Shown: positions 1 through 7,363, counted from the stretch's first letter. The stretch is 11,322 nucleotides of DNA from Anaerolineaceae bacterium UBA4781 (GCA_002403105.1 DHHD01000013.1:31892-43213); one strand, 5' to 3'. Program-made: numbers and translations. Notes: generated by a model from the sequence alone, not told the origin.

Positions 1-132
1 CCCGTCTTTTGCGAAGATGATTTTGATAGGTGTTGAGTATGTAATGCATCATACTAGCCAATATGCGCTGATTTGATAACTTCAATCGAACGTTCTTGTC
101 GATCTGCTGTAAACTGGATGGTTGGATTCGAT
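1..132 (-). other. Left-edge stretch; possible start of a further gene
   Basis: No gene is firmly supported here. On the minus strand one frame stays open from just after the metallophosphoesterase stop to the window edge; it has ATG ATG at about 51-46 (peptide begins MMHYILNTYQ) and a TTG option further upstream at about 78. There is no clear Shine-Dalgarno sequence ahead of the ATG pair, and too few residues are visible to assign a family. The metallophosphoesterase stop is not followed by a convincing hairpin plus T-run, so transcription may continue leftwards into this frame. It could equally be non-coding. Confidence 0.2.
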
Positions 133-918
133 CTAATCAATTTCTGTTTTTGAAAGCGCAGCAAGCGCTTTTTCCAGATTTACTCCATTTTGAAACATAT
201 ATGAAAATACAAATGGTAGATTATAAACTTCAACGGCGTTCAACAAACTTGTAATGTCGTAAGATACACGAAAATTTTCCACCCGGATGGATTCACCAAT
301 GGAAAGCAGTACATAGGATGCTCTCGAGTCTCCATCATCCTGTCTGCCGACGCTGCCGGGGTTGATGAATACAGTATCATCAACCTGTTCTTTCCAGAAA
401 ATATGTGAATTTCCGGTGACCAGAAATTCAGTTTGAATTAACTTTTTGTTCATTGCTAATTCTGTTTGAGGTGTATGCGGACCGAGATAAGCTTTTCTAC
501 TCAGCGGTGATCCATGCGTGAGATAGAGGGTTTTTGATCCAATAGATATTTTTTCGAATTCAGAAAAATTGGAAAGGATTTGAAAATTTCGATTAGAAAG
601 CTGTTCATACGCCCATTGAAAAGCGAATATTCGTAGGGGATGTTTTTTTTGCTCAAAAACATTTTTCTTTTTTGGAAATTCCAGCACTTTCCGGTCATAA
701 TCACCTTTTACGCTGATTATTTTCTTGAAGCGAATGAAATCCAAACATTCGTTAGGAAAGGGACCATACCCAACTGTATCTCCGGCATTGAGAAAAAGTT
801 GTGCTCCATGATCAAGGGCATGGTTATAAGTAGCTTCCAAAGCGGGTAAATTTGCATGAATATCACTGAGCAGTGCCACGCATTGAATTGGATCGGATGG
901 TTTTCTAATTTGATGCAT
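133..918 (-). CDS. Calcineurin-like metallophosphoesterase (YfcE/MJ0936-like)
   Basis: A 261-residue protein of the compact bacterial calcineurin-like phosphoesterase type, which hydrolyses phosphomonoesters or phosphodiesters with two metal ions; the substrate cannot be told from sequence. Visible motifs in order: SDIHANLPALEA (D19, H21), GDTVGYGP (D47), GDYD at 72-75, LTHGSP (H135), GNSH at 169-172 and the C-terminal FINPGSVGRQDDGDSRASY block typical of this family. Two positions differ from the usual motifs: the GN(H/C)D motif reads GDYD (N to D, H to Y) and the GHTH motif reads GNSH, losing one expected metal-ligand histidine. There is no signal peptide, so it is cytoplasmic. It is the last recognisable gene of the cluster, 27 bp after the CHAD gene; the purine-rich GGGGGA lies about 16 nt before the ATG, too far for a good SD, so the start is less certain. 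A role in phosphate or polyphosphate metabolism is inferred from context only. Confidence 0.85.
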   Translation of the reverse strand: MHQIRKPSDPIQCVALLSDIHANLPALEATYNHALDHGAQLFLNAGDTVGYGPFPNECLDFIRFKKIISVKGDYDRKVLEFPKKKNVFEQKKHPLRIFAFQWAYEQLSNRNFQILSNFSEFEKISIGSKTLYLTHGSPLSRKAYLGPHTPQTELAMNKKLIQTEFLVTGNSHIFWKEQVDDTVFINPGSVGRQDDGDSRASYVLLSIGESIRVENFRVSYDITSLLNAVEVYNLPFVFSYMFQNGVNLEKALAALSKTEID

Positions 919-945
919 ATATTTTAACTTTTTATCCCCCTGGAC

Positions 946-1929
946 TCAGACAGTACCTTGAACAGAATCTGTAATGGAAATTGTAGCCTGCAAAACCAAT
1001 TCCCGCAATCTCAACCAGATTTTCTCAGATTGCCATTTTTGCCAATCTTGAATGAAATCTGTATAAATGCGATCGCGTTCCATCTGCCGGTTTTGTTCAA
1101 TATAGTGAAATCCTGGTATCAAACGGCTCAAAGCAGACGTACGACCGTAGTATCGTGCAGTTCGCTGTTTTTCGGATTCTATAAAAGCTGGAATGAAAGC
1201 GATCCATACATCGCAGTCATGGATCAACCCCAATTTTTGCTGGACGGTCTTCATACTATTCAAGAATTCTTCCAACTTACCACGGTAGAGCGGTAGGAAC
1301 ACTTCCAATGTGTAGCGCAGACGTTTGGCTGCGATTCTCATCAAATGCAATTCATGAATATTTTCAGGATTGTGGATGAATACTTCGTAGTATAAGAATT
1401 GATCCAAAGCTGTATCAATGGTATGAAGAGCTAACTGAAACAGAGCCAGTGGATATCCATCTTCACAGTTGGTTTTAATAATCTCCTGTATGTCGCTCTG
1501 CATGGCAAGGATACTCTTATTTTTAAGGAGATCACCAGAGTGTTTTTCTACTGTACGGTCTTTCTCTTGACGTTTTTGGAGCAGGCGCAGGTGCACGCGC
1601 AGGATTCCGGCGCGCAACTGCCTATCGGAAACAATGGCAAGCAAGCCTTCCAGGAATTCAATCTGGACATCCAGATCTCTGGTTTTACCAAATTTGCGAG
1701 TGATCGAGCGGATGGTATCTTCCCAGGATCTCACTTTCCGTTTGGGAAAGAAATCATTAAAAACTGAGAGCGCAATACGTATTCTACGAGAAGCAACCCG
1801 CAGATCGTGAATATCCTCAATTTCGTGACGAGTTTGTATTCTTTCAAGTGTTTGCAGAAGGTTTTGTGTATTCACCAGGATATTTTCGGACGCGTATTTT
1901 TGTATGCGTATATCCCTGTTCACCTTCAT
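946..1929 (-). CDS. CHAD-domain protein (polyphosphate-binding type)
   Basis: A 327-residue alpha-helical CHAD-domain protein. CHAD is built from two four-helix bundles lined with basic residues, and characterised members bind inorganic polyphosphate (established for the family). The internal duplication is visible: the first half has H41-D-L-R-V-A-S-R-R-I-R51 followed by GKTRDLDV (81-88), and the second half has H195-L-M-R-I-A-A-K-R-L-R-Y206 followed by GLIHDCDVWI (234-243). The basic residues that line the polyphosphate channel (R44, R48, R49, R51; R198, K202, R203, R205) are all present. There is no N-terminal CYTH/triphosphatase domain and no signal peptide, so this is a stand-alone cytoplasmic CHAD protein. 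The start is supported by AGAGGA about 6 nt upstream; the gene begins 10 bp after the second kinase-like gene, so it is probably co-transcribed. A role as scaffold or sensor of polyphosphate in the Pho response is inferred. Confidence 0.9.
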   Translation of the reverse strand: MKVNRDIRIQKYASENILVNTQNLLQTLERIQTRHEIEDIHDLRVASRRIRIALSVFNDFFPKRKVRSWEDTIRSITRKFGKTRDLDVQIEFLEGLLAIVSDRQLRAGILRVHLRLLQKRQEKDRTVEKHSGDLLKNKSILAMQSDIQEIIKTNCEDGYPLALFQLALHTIDTALDQFLYYEVFIHNPENIHELHLMRIAAKRLRYTLEVFLPLYRGKLEEFLNSMKTVQQKLGLIHDCDVWIAFIPAFIESEKQRTARYYGRTSALSRLIPGFHYIEQNRQMERDRIYTDFIQDWQKWQSEKIWLRLRELVLQATISITDSVQGTV

Positions 1930-1939
1930 AAAAGATCCT

Positions 1940-2650
1940 CTAGTTCTTATTCTTGGATTTATCGACGGGCTCGATCAAATCTTCGACCAGGTTCCTGACA
2001 TCATCAAAGATTTCTTTAACCGATCGGTTGGCATCCACAATTTTAAATTTATATTCTTCAGCCATCAGATCAAATTGCTCGATCATGCTTTTTTGATATT
2101 GGACGAAACTATCATAAAGATCCTGCTCTTTGATGATATCCATACCGGATTCCCAAAAATTAAATCCACGTCCATGCACAATGCGAGTTACAAGTGTGGG
2201 AATATCAGCTTTGAGATAGATCACCAGATCCGGGATGAGTGCAAATCCATATACTTCACGCGTCCAGTCAGGGGCTAATCCACGCACAACATCACGCGCG
2301 ATGATGGAGTAGAAATAGCGATCTGAAACGACATGAAATCCCGCTCGCATAGCCGGGATGATCTGGTTTTCAAGGCGATCTGCAAAATCAGTTGCGTAAA
2401 ATAAACTGAGTGTGGTGGGAGTAAGGGTATTGCCTTCTTTGGCTTTATCCAGACCGGGTTGGGTGAGGGGGGAGCGGCGTAATCCGGTATCGGACACTGC
2501 ATAACTGTTCTTTTCCAACCATTTTTTCAACATAGCAACCTGGGTCGATCTTCCAACGCCATCAGTGCCTTCCAGTACGATCAATTTCCCCTTCAATGGC
2601 TCTTTGGTCAAATAAGGGAAACCATTACCATAAAATTTCATTTTCGTCAT
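1940..2650 (-). CDS. Thymidylate-kinase-like P-loop protein with Arg in Walker A (paralogue B)
   Basis: A 236-residue member of the thymidylate kinase-like P-loop superfamily, clearly paralogous to the gene immediately upstream. The P-loop GTDGVGRS (28-35) has arginine 34 (codon AGA at 2551-2549) where the catalytic Walker A lysine normally sits, so ATP hydrolysis or phosphoryl transfer may be weakened or lost. Shared with its neighbour are LTPTTLSL..ATDFADR.EN (76-95), the DRY motif (110-112) with RDVVRG (119-124), and IPDLVIYL (139-146). The REPGGT thymidylate-binding loop of true Tmk is absent; the corresponding stretch is TGLRRSPLTQ (55-64). It has an extra N-terminal segment of about 20 residues. 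The start overlaps the upstream stop in an ATGA (4 bp) and is preceded by AGGAG five bases upstream, so translation is probably coupled. An automatic dTMP kinase label would be doubtful. A non-catalytic or regulatory partner of paralogue A is plausible. Confidence 0.85.
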   Translation of the reverse strand: MTKMKFYGNGFPYLTKEPLKGKLIVLEGTDGVGRSTQVAMLKKWLEKNSYAVSDTGLRRSPLTQPGLDKAKEGNTLTPTTLSLFYATDFADRLENQIIPAMRAGFHVVSDRYFYSIIARDVVRGLAPDWTREVYGFALIPDLVIYLKADIPTLVTRIVHGRGFNFWESGMDIIKEQDLYDSFVQYQKSMIEQFDLMAEEYKFKIVDANRSVKEIFDDVRNLVEDLIEPVDKSKNKN

Positions 2651-3384
2651 GGTTTCTCCTGTAAAGATACAGTTTCACGCTGCTTCTTCTCATACTTTTT
2701 GGCAGACAGGGTTGGATTCGGGAGACCTTCCCATCCCCGCAACATGGCATTCACCAAACCGCGGATCTCTTTTTGTTGATTTTCAACCGGTTTATTAGCA
2801 TCAATCACTTTAAAGTTGAATTCCCCAACCATTTTTTCATATTCTTCCAGCACTTTACCCTGGAAAAGACGAAAACTGGTTATCTTTTTATCAGATAATC
2901 CCAGATCCATTCCTGCTTCATAAAATTTGATCTTTGCTCTGGATGCCATAATGCGATCTACTGCGGTTTCAATATCCACATTGAAATACAGCGCAAGGTC
3001 AGGTTGAATTGCAAATGAATACAGATTGCGCACCCATTTGGGATCCACTCCACGTGCGACATCCCGTGCAAAAGCAGTGAAGGCATAACGGTCGGCAATA
3101 ACGATCACACCAGCTTTGAGCAGGGGGAGCAGGTGGTTTTCCCAACGATCAGCAAAATCGGTAGCTTGAATCAGGCTGAAGGTAGTGGGAGTGAAAAGGC
3201 GTTCTTTTTTACCGAGCTTGGTCGTGCTTTTTACAAGGGGTGATGAATTCCATTCGCTGAAATAGACTGATTTCCCCTTTTCTTGCAGCCACTTATAGAT
3301 CAAATCTATCTGCGTGGATTTACCACTGCCATCAATCCCTTCAACAATTATCAATTTCCCTTTGGTTGGATTGGGTTTTAGCAT
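2647..3384 (-). CDS. Thymidylate-kinase-like P-loop kinase (paralogue A)
   Basis: A 245-residue P-loop kinase of the thymidylate kinase-like superfamily with an intact Walker A motif GIDGSGKS (16-23, K22), the FTPTTFSL..ATDFADR.EN block (64-83), the DRY motif (98-100), IQPDLALYF (126-134) and a lid-region segment KFYEAGMDLGLS (153-164). True Tmk enzymes phosphorylate dTMP and carry a REPGGT loop after strand 2; here that position reads SEWNSSPLVK (43-52), and the AYQG motif after DRY is replaced by FARDVARG. The acceptor substrate is therefore probably not simply dTMP, although a divergent dTMP kinase is not excluded. The C-terminal tail of about 25 residues is Lys/Glu rich. It heads the downstream cluster after a 147-bp gap; only a weak GGA-type SD precedes the ATG. 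Neighbours (a paralogue, CHAD, phosphoesterase) point to a phosphate-linked function, but this is inference. Confidence 0.85.
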   Translation of the reverse strand: MLKPNPTKGKLIIVEGIDGSGKSTQIDLIYKWLQEKGKSVYFSEWNSSPLVKSTTKLGKKERLFTPTTFSLIQATDFADRWENHLLPLLKAGVIVIADRYAFTAFARDVARGVDPKWVRNLYSFAIQPDLALYFNVDIETAVDRIMASRAKIKFYEAGMDLGLSDKKITSFRLFQGKVLEEYEKMVGEFNFKVIDANKPVENQQKEIRGLVNAMLRGWEGLPNPTLSAKKYEKKQRETVSLQEKP

Positions 3385-3424
3385 ACCATTTCCATTTCTT
3401 CAACTCGAGTTTCATTTATTGTAT

Positions 3425-3452
3425 ATTCTTATTTCAAGAATTGCTATGACAA
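3425..3452 (-). promoter_or_regulatory. Weak candidate promoter for the kinase-CHAD-phosphoesterase cluster
   Basis: The 147-bp gap between phoU and paralogue A is strongly AT-rich. On the minus strand a TTGTCA (3452-3447) stands 16 bp before AAGAAT (3430-3425). The -35 is a good match but the -10 is only 4 of 6. The -10 overlaps a 6-bp inverted repeat (ATTCTT, 5-nt spacer, AAGAAT; 3425-3441). No 11-bp TTAA repeats like those before pstS are seen, so if this promoter is real nothing visible ties it to PhoB. Confidence 0.25.
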
Positions 3453-3531
3453 AATAAGTAATACTCTAAAAAATATTCAAGTGGATTGATGCTTCACTTA
3501 AAGAAGTGATGAAATAGGTCTATATCGTTAA

Positions 3532-4218
3532 TCAAAAATCAGAGAGATCAGTTTCATCATCATTCGAACTCATTTCCATTAATTCCCCGGTCGTGATAAA
3601 GATAGTACGTTCACAAATATTGGTAACCCGATCGGCAAAGCGTTCTAAATTGTGGGCGATCCACAGAATATCATTCGCCTGGTCCATATAGGATGGATTT
3701 GTAATAGCATATTGAATAGTGGCATGATAGATCTTGGTATACAGCTCATCAACAATATCATCTTCTTGAGGTATAGCAGCCGCTTGATTCGGGTTCTGTT
3801 CGATGAAGGCGCTCAGACTACGGTGGAGCATACTCACGCTCTGTTCTGCCATTTTCTGAAAATCACGAACGGGAATATCAATATCAGATTTTCCGATCTT
3901 GATATTGATCTTGGCAATACCCTTGGCATAATCGGCCATTCTTTCCAGTTCATTGACTACCAAAAGCATCGCAGCCAGCAAGCGCAGATCTCGGGCAAAT
4001 GGCTGCTGGGTAGCCAGCAGGATAATAATGGCATTCTCCAGAGCAAAGCGTTTTTCGTTGATGACGGTATCTTCTTCGAAAATACGTTTTGCTTCTTTCA
4101 AATCACGGGTTTTTAAAGTATTGGTAGCATCCAGGATTGCCTGTTCGACCATACTACCCAGAAGATAGATCTCATTTTGAATTTGTGTCAATTTTGAATC
4201 CAGGGTTTCACGCGGCAT
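3532..4218 (-). CDS. phoU: PhoU phosphate-signalling regulator
   Basis: PhoU is a cytoplasmic all-helical protein made of two three-helix bundles; it links the Pst transporter to PhoR and keeps the Pho regulon off when phosphate is plentiful. The sequence shows both repeats with their metal-cluster motifs: NELERMADYAKGIAK in the first half and HNLERFADRVTNICE in the second, plus the opening MPRETLDSKLTQIQNEIYLLGSMVEQA typical in pattern of the family. Length (228 residues) is normal. Two adjacent ATGs exist at 4221 and 4218; the GAGGTGA SD abuts the first, so the second, at about 6 nt from the GAGG core, is preferred and gives the family-typical MPRE start. The tail is acidic (DDETDLSDF). It follows pstB by less than 20 bp and is the last gene of the pst run, the standard position for phoU. 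Confidence 0.96.
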   Translation of the reverse strand: MPRETLDSKLTQIQNEIYLLGSMVEQAILDATNTLKTRDLKEAKRIFEEDTVINEKRFALENAIIILLATQQPFARDLRLLAAMLLVVNELERMADYAKGIAKINIKIGKSDIDIPVRDFQKMAEQSVSMLHRSLSAFIEQNPNQAAAIPQEDDIVDELYTKIYHATIQYAITNPSYMDQANDILWIAHNLERFADRVTNICERTIFITTGELMEMSSNDDETDLSDF

Positions 4219-4236
4219 CATTCACCTCTTTGTAAT

Positions 4237-5022
4237 CTATCCAAAGCGACCGGAAATATAATCTTCGGTGATCTTCTCATGCGGATTGGTAAAGATCTGA
4301 CTTGTTTTTCCATATTCAATAATATAACCAGAACGGTCAGGGTTCATGTTAAACACCATGGTGTGATCAGAAGCCCGAGCGGCTTGCTGCATGTTGTGTG
4401 TAACTATGACAATTGTATATTCTTTTTTCAGATTTTGAATTAATTCCTCAATTTTTAAAGTCGCGATCGGATCAAGCGCCGAGGCGGGTTCATCCATCAG
4501 GATAACCTGGGGTTCTACGGCCAAAGCGCGCGCAATACATAAACGCTGCTGCTGCCCGCCGGATAAAGCCAAGCCTGATTTGTGCAGGTTATCTTTTACT
4601 TCATCCCAAAGGGCAGCATCTGTAAGACTTTTTTCCACAATCTCTTCCAGTACCGCTTTATTTTTCAGTCCATGTGCTCGTGGACCATATGCCACATTAT
4701 CAAAAATGGATTTTGGGAAAGGATTGGGGCGTTGAAAAACCATACCGACCTGTTTTCGCAGTTCTACAACATCCTGCGTAAAAATATCATTAGCATCGAG
4801 AAAGATCTTTCCAGTTGTTTTCACGCAAGGGATCAATTCATTCATTCGGTTTATAGAACGAAGGAAGGTGCTCTTGCCGCAACCAGAAGGTCCAATGATA
4901 GAGGTGATGGAGTGTTCAGGGATGTCAACATTAATTTCCTTGAGCGCCTGGAAATCTCCATAAAAGAGATTGAAATTTTTTGCGGTGATTTTTGGTTTTC
5001 CATTCGATTGTAATGAGCGCAT
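4237..5022 (-). CDS. pstB: Phosphate ABC transporter ATP-binding protein PstB
   Basis: The ATPase subunit that powers phosphate import through PstC/PstA at the cytoplasmic membrane. All ABC motifs are intact: Walker A GPSGCGKS (44-51), Q-loop in FQRPNPFP (Q97, with the RPNPFP sequence diagnostic of PstB), signature LSGGQQQR (153-160), Walker B VILMDEP (173-179), D-loop SALD (181-184) and switch His209 (VTHN). The C-terminal region with IIEYGKTSQIFTNP and the ending TEDYISGRFG is also PstB-typical. At 261 residues it has the normal length. The start lies 5 bp after the pstA stop, with AGGA about 5 nt upstream of the ATG. Confidence 0.98.
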   Translation of the reverse strand: MRSLQSNGKPKITAKNFNLFYGDFQALKEINVDIPEHSITSIIGPSGCGKSTFLRSINRMNELIPCVKTTGKIFLDANDIFTQDVVELRKQVGMVFQRPNPFPKSIFDNVAYGPRAHGLKNKAVLEEIVEKSLTDAALWDEVKDNLHKSGLALSGGQQQRLCIARALAVEPQVILMDEPASALDPIATLKIEELIQNLKKEYTIVIVTHNMQQAARASDHTMVFNMNPDRSGYIIEYGKTSQIFTNPHEKITEDYISGRFG

Positions 5023-5027
5023 GTTTC

Positions 5028-5963
5028 CTACTTTCCACTCAAGCGTTTCTGAAAGTATTTTGACGAAAGATTAATTGCCAGATTCAATATCATAATGATC
5101 ATAATCAATATGGCAGAGGTGCCCAACGCTTTATCGAAAGCTCTGGTTTCAGTAGCCAGCATATAAACATGCAATGCCAGAGTCCTTCCGGAAGACATGA
5201 GATTCTGGGGAAGGCGATAACTACCACCCAGTGTAACCCAGAAAACTGCTGTCTCTGATATGATTCTACCAACACTCAGCACAATTCCGGTAACGATTCC
5301 TGGAATTGCTGTGGGAAGTACTACCCCGATCACGGTTTGCCATTTCGTTGCCCCGAGCCCGAGAGAACCTTCTCGATAGGATTCTGGAACTGCCAGCAGT
5401 GCTTCTTCAGTTGTGCGAATGATGACAGGCAGTACAAGACAAGCACCACTCAATCCAGCCGATAATAACGAAAATCCCAGTTTCATGTAGGAGACAAAAA
5501 CAGCAAAACCGAATAACCCAAAGATGATGGAGGGAACCCCTGCCAGAACCTCTACACCGGTGCGCGCGATTCTTACCAGCCACTGGATGAATTTACTGCG
5601 ATTCTGCGCTTCATTGGCATACTCCACGAAATAGATGGCGGCACCAATTCCAAGAGGAGCGGCAATGGACAGGGTGAAAATGACCAGATACACGGTTGTT
5701 ACGATGGTGGTGGAGATGCCACCTTCTCCATCAAAGCCACCAGCCGGGCGGGTGGTGAGAAATTCGAGGTTTACGGTAGACAATCCTTTGGTAAAGACAT
5801 ACCCGATGATCCATACCAAAATTGCGATCGCAGCGAGTCCTATTAACCACAAAAAAGTAAATGCGATATTCTGCGAGATCCGCCGACGCTGAATATTGGA
5901 TTTACGGGATGCTTTTTCTCTGGCAAGGATCTTTTTTTCTTGATCTGTCAAAGACTGGTTCAT
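5028..5963 (-). CDS. pstA: Phosphate ABC transporter permease PstA
   Basis: One of the two integral-membrane subunits of the high-affinity phosphate importer. After a basic cytoplasmic N terminus (residues 1-30, rich in Lys/Arg) come a first membrane helix (about 35-57), a periplasmic loop containing RPAGGFDGEGGI, and five further hydrophobic segments. The EAA coupling loop that docks on PstB is clear: EEALLAVPESYREGSLGLGATKWQT (split as EEALLAVPESYR at 186-197 and EGSLGLGATKWQT at 198-210). The length (311 residues) is slightly longer than the E. coli protein because of the basic leader. Its ATG overlaps the pstC stop in an ATGA, indicating translational coupling and roughly equal subunit supply. 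Confidence 0.97.
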   Translation of the reverse strand: MNQSLTDQEKKILAREKASRKSNIQRRRISQNIAFTFLWLIGLAAIAILVWIIGYVFTKGLSTVNLEFLTTRPAGGFDGEGGISTTIVTTVYLVIFTLSIAAPLGIGAAIYFVEYANEAQNRSKFIQWLVRIARTGVEVLAGVPSIIFGLFGFAVFVSYMKLGFSLLSAGLSGACLVLPVIIRTTEEALLAVPESYREGSLGLGATKWQTVIGVVLPTAIPGIVTGIVLSVGRIISETAVFWVTLGGSYRLPQNLMSSGRTLALHVYMLATETRAFDKALGTSAILIMIIMILNLAINLSSKYFQKRLSGK

Positions 5964-7363
5964 GCGTTTTTTCTACCTTTCATAATGCGATTTGCCAGAC
6001 GGTTGATTACCAAGAGAAAGAGAAACAATAAAACACCGGTAAAAAATAACGCAGAACGGTGTGCTCCAGATGCATAATTGATTTCGACAGCGATATTGCC
6101 GGTGAGGGTGCGGGCTGTTGAAAAGATAATAGAAAGAGGATTAGCGTTGACCGGTGTGGGGATGGCAATGGAGTTACCGATCACCATGATGAGTGCCATG
6201 GTTTCACCTAATGCTCTGCTGATCCCCAAGATCACCGCGGCGATAATACCTGAATTAGCGGCTGGAAGGACCACGTCCTTGATAGTTTGCCAGTGCGTGG
6301 CACCCAGGGCATAGGATGCTTCGCGGTAGCTGTCGGGAACGGCGCGAATGGCATCTTCTGTGATGTTCGTTATGGTAGGTAAAATCATGATCGAAAGGAT
6401 AATGGATGCATTCAGAATACCAAAACCGGTGGTGTTTCCCTCTACCGGTATCTGGCGGATCAAGGGAGCAATTACCACCATGCCAAACAACCCATAAACA
6501 ACCGATGGAATGCCAGCCAGCAACTCAATTGAGGTTCGGAAAATATTACGAATAAAAGTCGGTGCAATTTCGGCTAATAAAATTGCTGTCCCAAAAGCAA
6601 GCGGTATGCCTATCACAATCGCTCCAATGGTGCTGTAAATGGAACCAATGACCATTGGTACTAACCCAAATTGTGCTTCGCTGTTGCCGATAATGGAACC
6701 AGGGCGCCAGATGGTGCCGGTTAATAATTCCTGTAATCCAATTTCCGAAATAGCAAGCTCAGATTCCTGGAATGTGAAGAAAAAAATAAAGATCACGATC
6801 AAGACGGAACTGAGTGCAGTGCCAAGTAGAAAGTTCCTAACAGTACGGTCAAATGTATGCCGCTGTTTGGGAGTTTCAGAAAAGAGATCGCCTGCCTTAT
6901 AGAGAAAAATGAACAAAATACCCGGAATGGTTGCATACAGGATGGTTTTCAGCAAGAACTCAACCAGGTATTTAGTAATTTCGCCAATTGAAAGCACCTG
7001 TTTCCCAGAAAAAACAGCACTTGAAAATTCGAAAATCACATTAATTACGATACCAAGCATGATTAAAATGAGCATAGATAAAAAAGCAGTACGAGCCCAG
7101 TTTTGTAAGGTATAGAAACCCTTTGATAAAAAGAAGAAGGCAAAACTCAGGATGACACCGGTGATCAATGCCAGCCAACCACTCAAAGGCAGGTTGATGA
7201 TCGAAAAGAAACCTAGTATTCCAGATATGAGTGTAGATAAGGAAAGTAATAGAAAGAATCCTATTAAAAAAGTCACAACGATAGGTCTTTTTCTTAAAAC
7301 CAGTTGGGAATGATTTTTATGTTTCATTTTATTTTTGGTTAAAATCATGCCACTGGAGCACAT
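5960..7363 (-). CDS. pstC: Phosphate ABC transporter permease PstC with extra N-terminal membrane domain
   Basis: The C-terminal part, from about residue 172, is a complete PstC permease: membrane helix at 178-197, LLTGTIWRPG (213-222), the conserved ELLAGIPSVVYGLFG (280-294), the EAA loop EDAIRAVPDSYREAS (336-350) with YALGATHWQT (351-360), and SRALGETMAL (382-391). Ahead of it is an unusual extension of about 160 residues with four predicted membrane helices (about 29-55, 62-80, 92-113, 138-156) and a central KGFYTLQNWAR motif resembling small integral-membrane proteins of unknown role. Typical PstC proteins have about 300-340 residues; this one has up to 467. The first ATG (7363) has GGAG 9 nt upstream but lies inside a hairpin; later ATGs at 7348 and 7327 lack clear SDs, so the exact start is uncertain. 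The gene follows pstS by 35 bp. Confidence 0.93.
   Translation of the reverse strand: MCSSGMILTKNKMKHKNHSQLVLRKRPIVVTFLIGFFLLLSLSTLISGILGFFSIINLPLSGWLALITGVILSFAFFFLSKGFYTLQNWARTAFLSMLILIMLGIVINVIFEFSSAVFSGKQVLSIGEITKYLVEFLLKTILYATIPGILFIFLYKAGDLFSETPKQRHTFDRTVRNFLLGTALSSVLIVIFIFFFTFQESELAISEIGLQELLTGTIWRPGSIIGNSEAQFGLVPMVIGSIYSTIGAIVIGIPLAFGTAILLAEIAPTFIRNIFRTSIELLAGIPSVVYGLFGMVVIAPLIRQIPVEGNTTGFGILNASIILSIMILPTITNITEDAIRAVPDSYREASYALGATHWQTIKDVVLPAANSGIIAAVILGISRALGETMALIMVIGNSIAIPTPVNANPLSIIFSTARTLTGNIAVEINYASGAHRSALFFTGVLLFLFLLVINRLANRIMKGRKNA

Noticed and set aside
2647..3384. Calling paralogue A the housekeeping dTMP kinase (tmk)
   Set aside because: It lacks the REPGGT loop and the AYQG motif after DRY, is duplicated in tandem and sits in a phosphate locus; the family fits but the specific name is not supported.
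1940..3384. Calling the kinase-like pair PPK2 polyphosphate kinases
   Set aside because: The P-loop GIDGSGKSTQ and the DRY motif are of the thymidylate kinase type; the PPK2-type P-loop and its conserved neighbours are not present, so polyphosphate activity is only a hypothesis.
3494..3509. Hairpin TCACTT-AAAG-AAGTGA after phoU as an intrinsic terminator
   Set aside because: The stem is only 6 bp and AT-rich, and no T-run follows it in the direction of transcription.
3652..4116. 154-codon plus-strand open frame
   Set aside because: Antisense shadow of phoU, which is certain from its two metal-binding repeats; composition of the translation is not protein-like.
4582..5013. 143-codon plus-strand open frame
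   Set aside because: Antisense shadow of pstB with all its ABC motifs intact.
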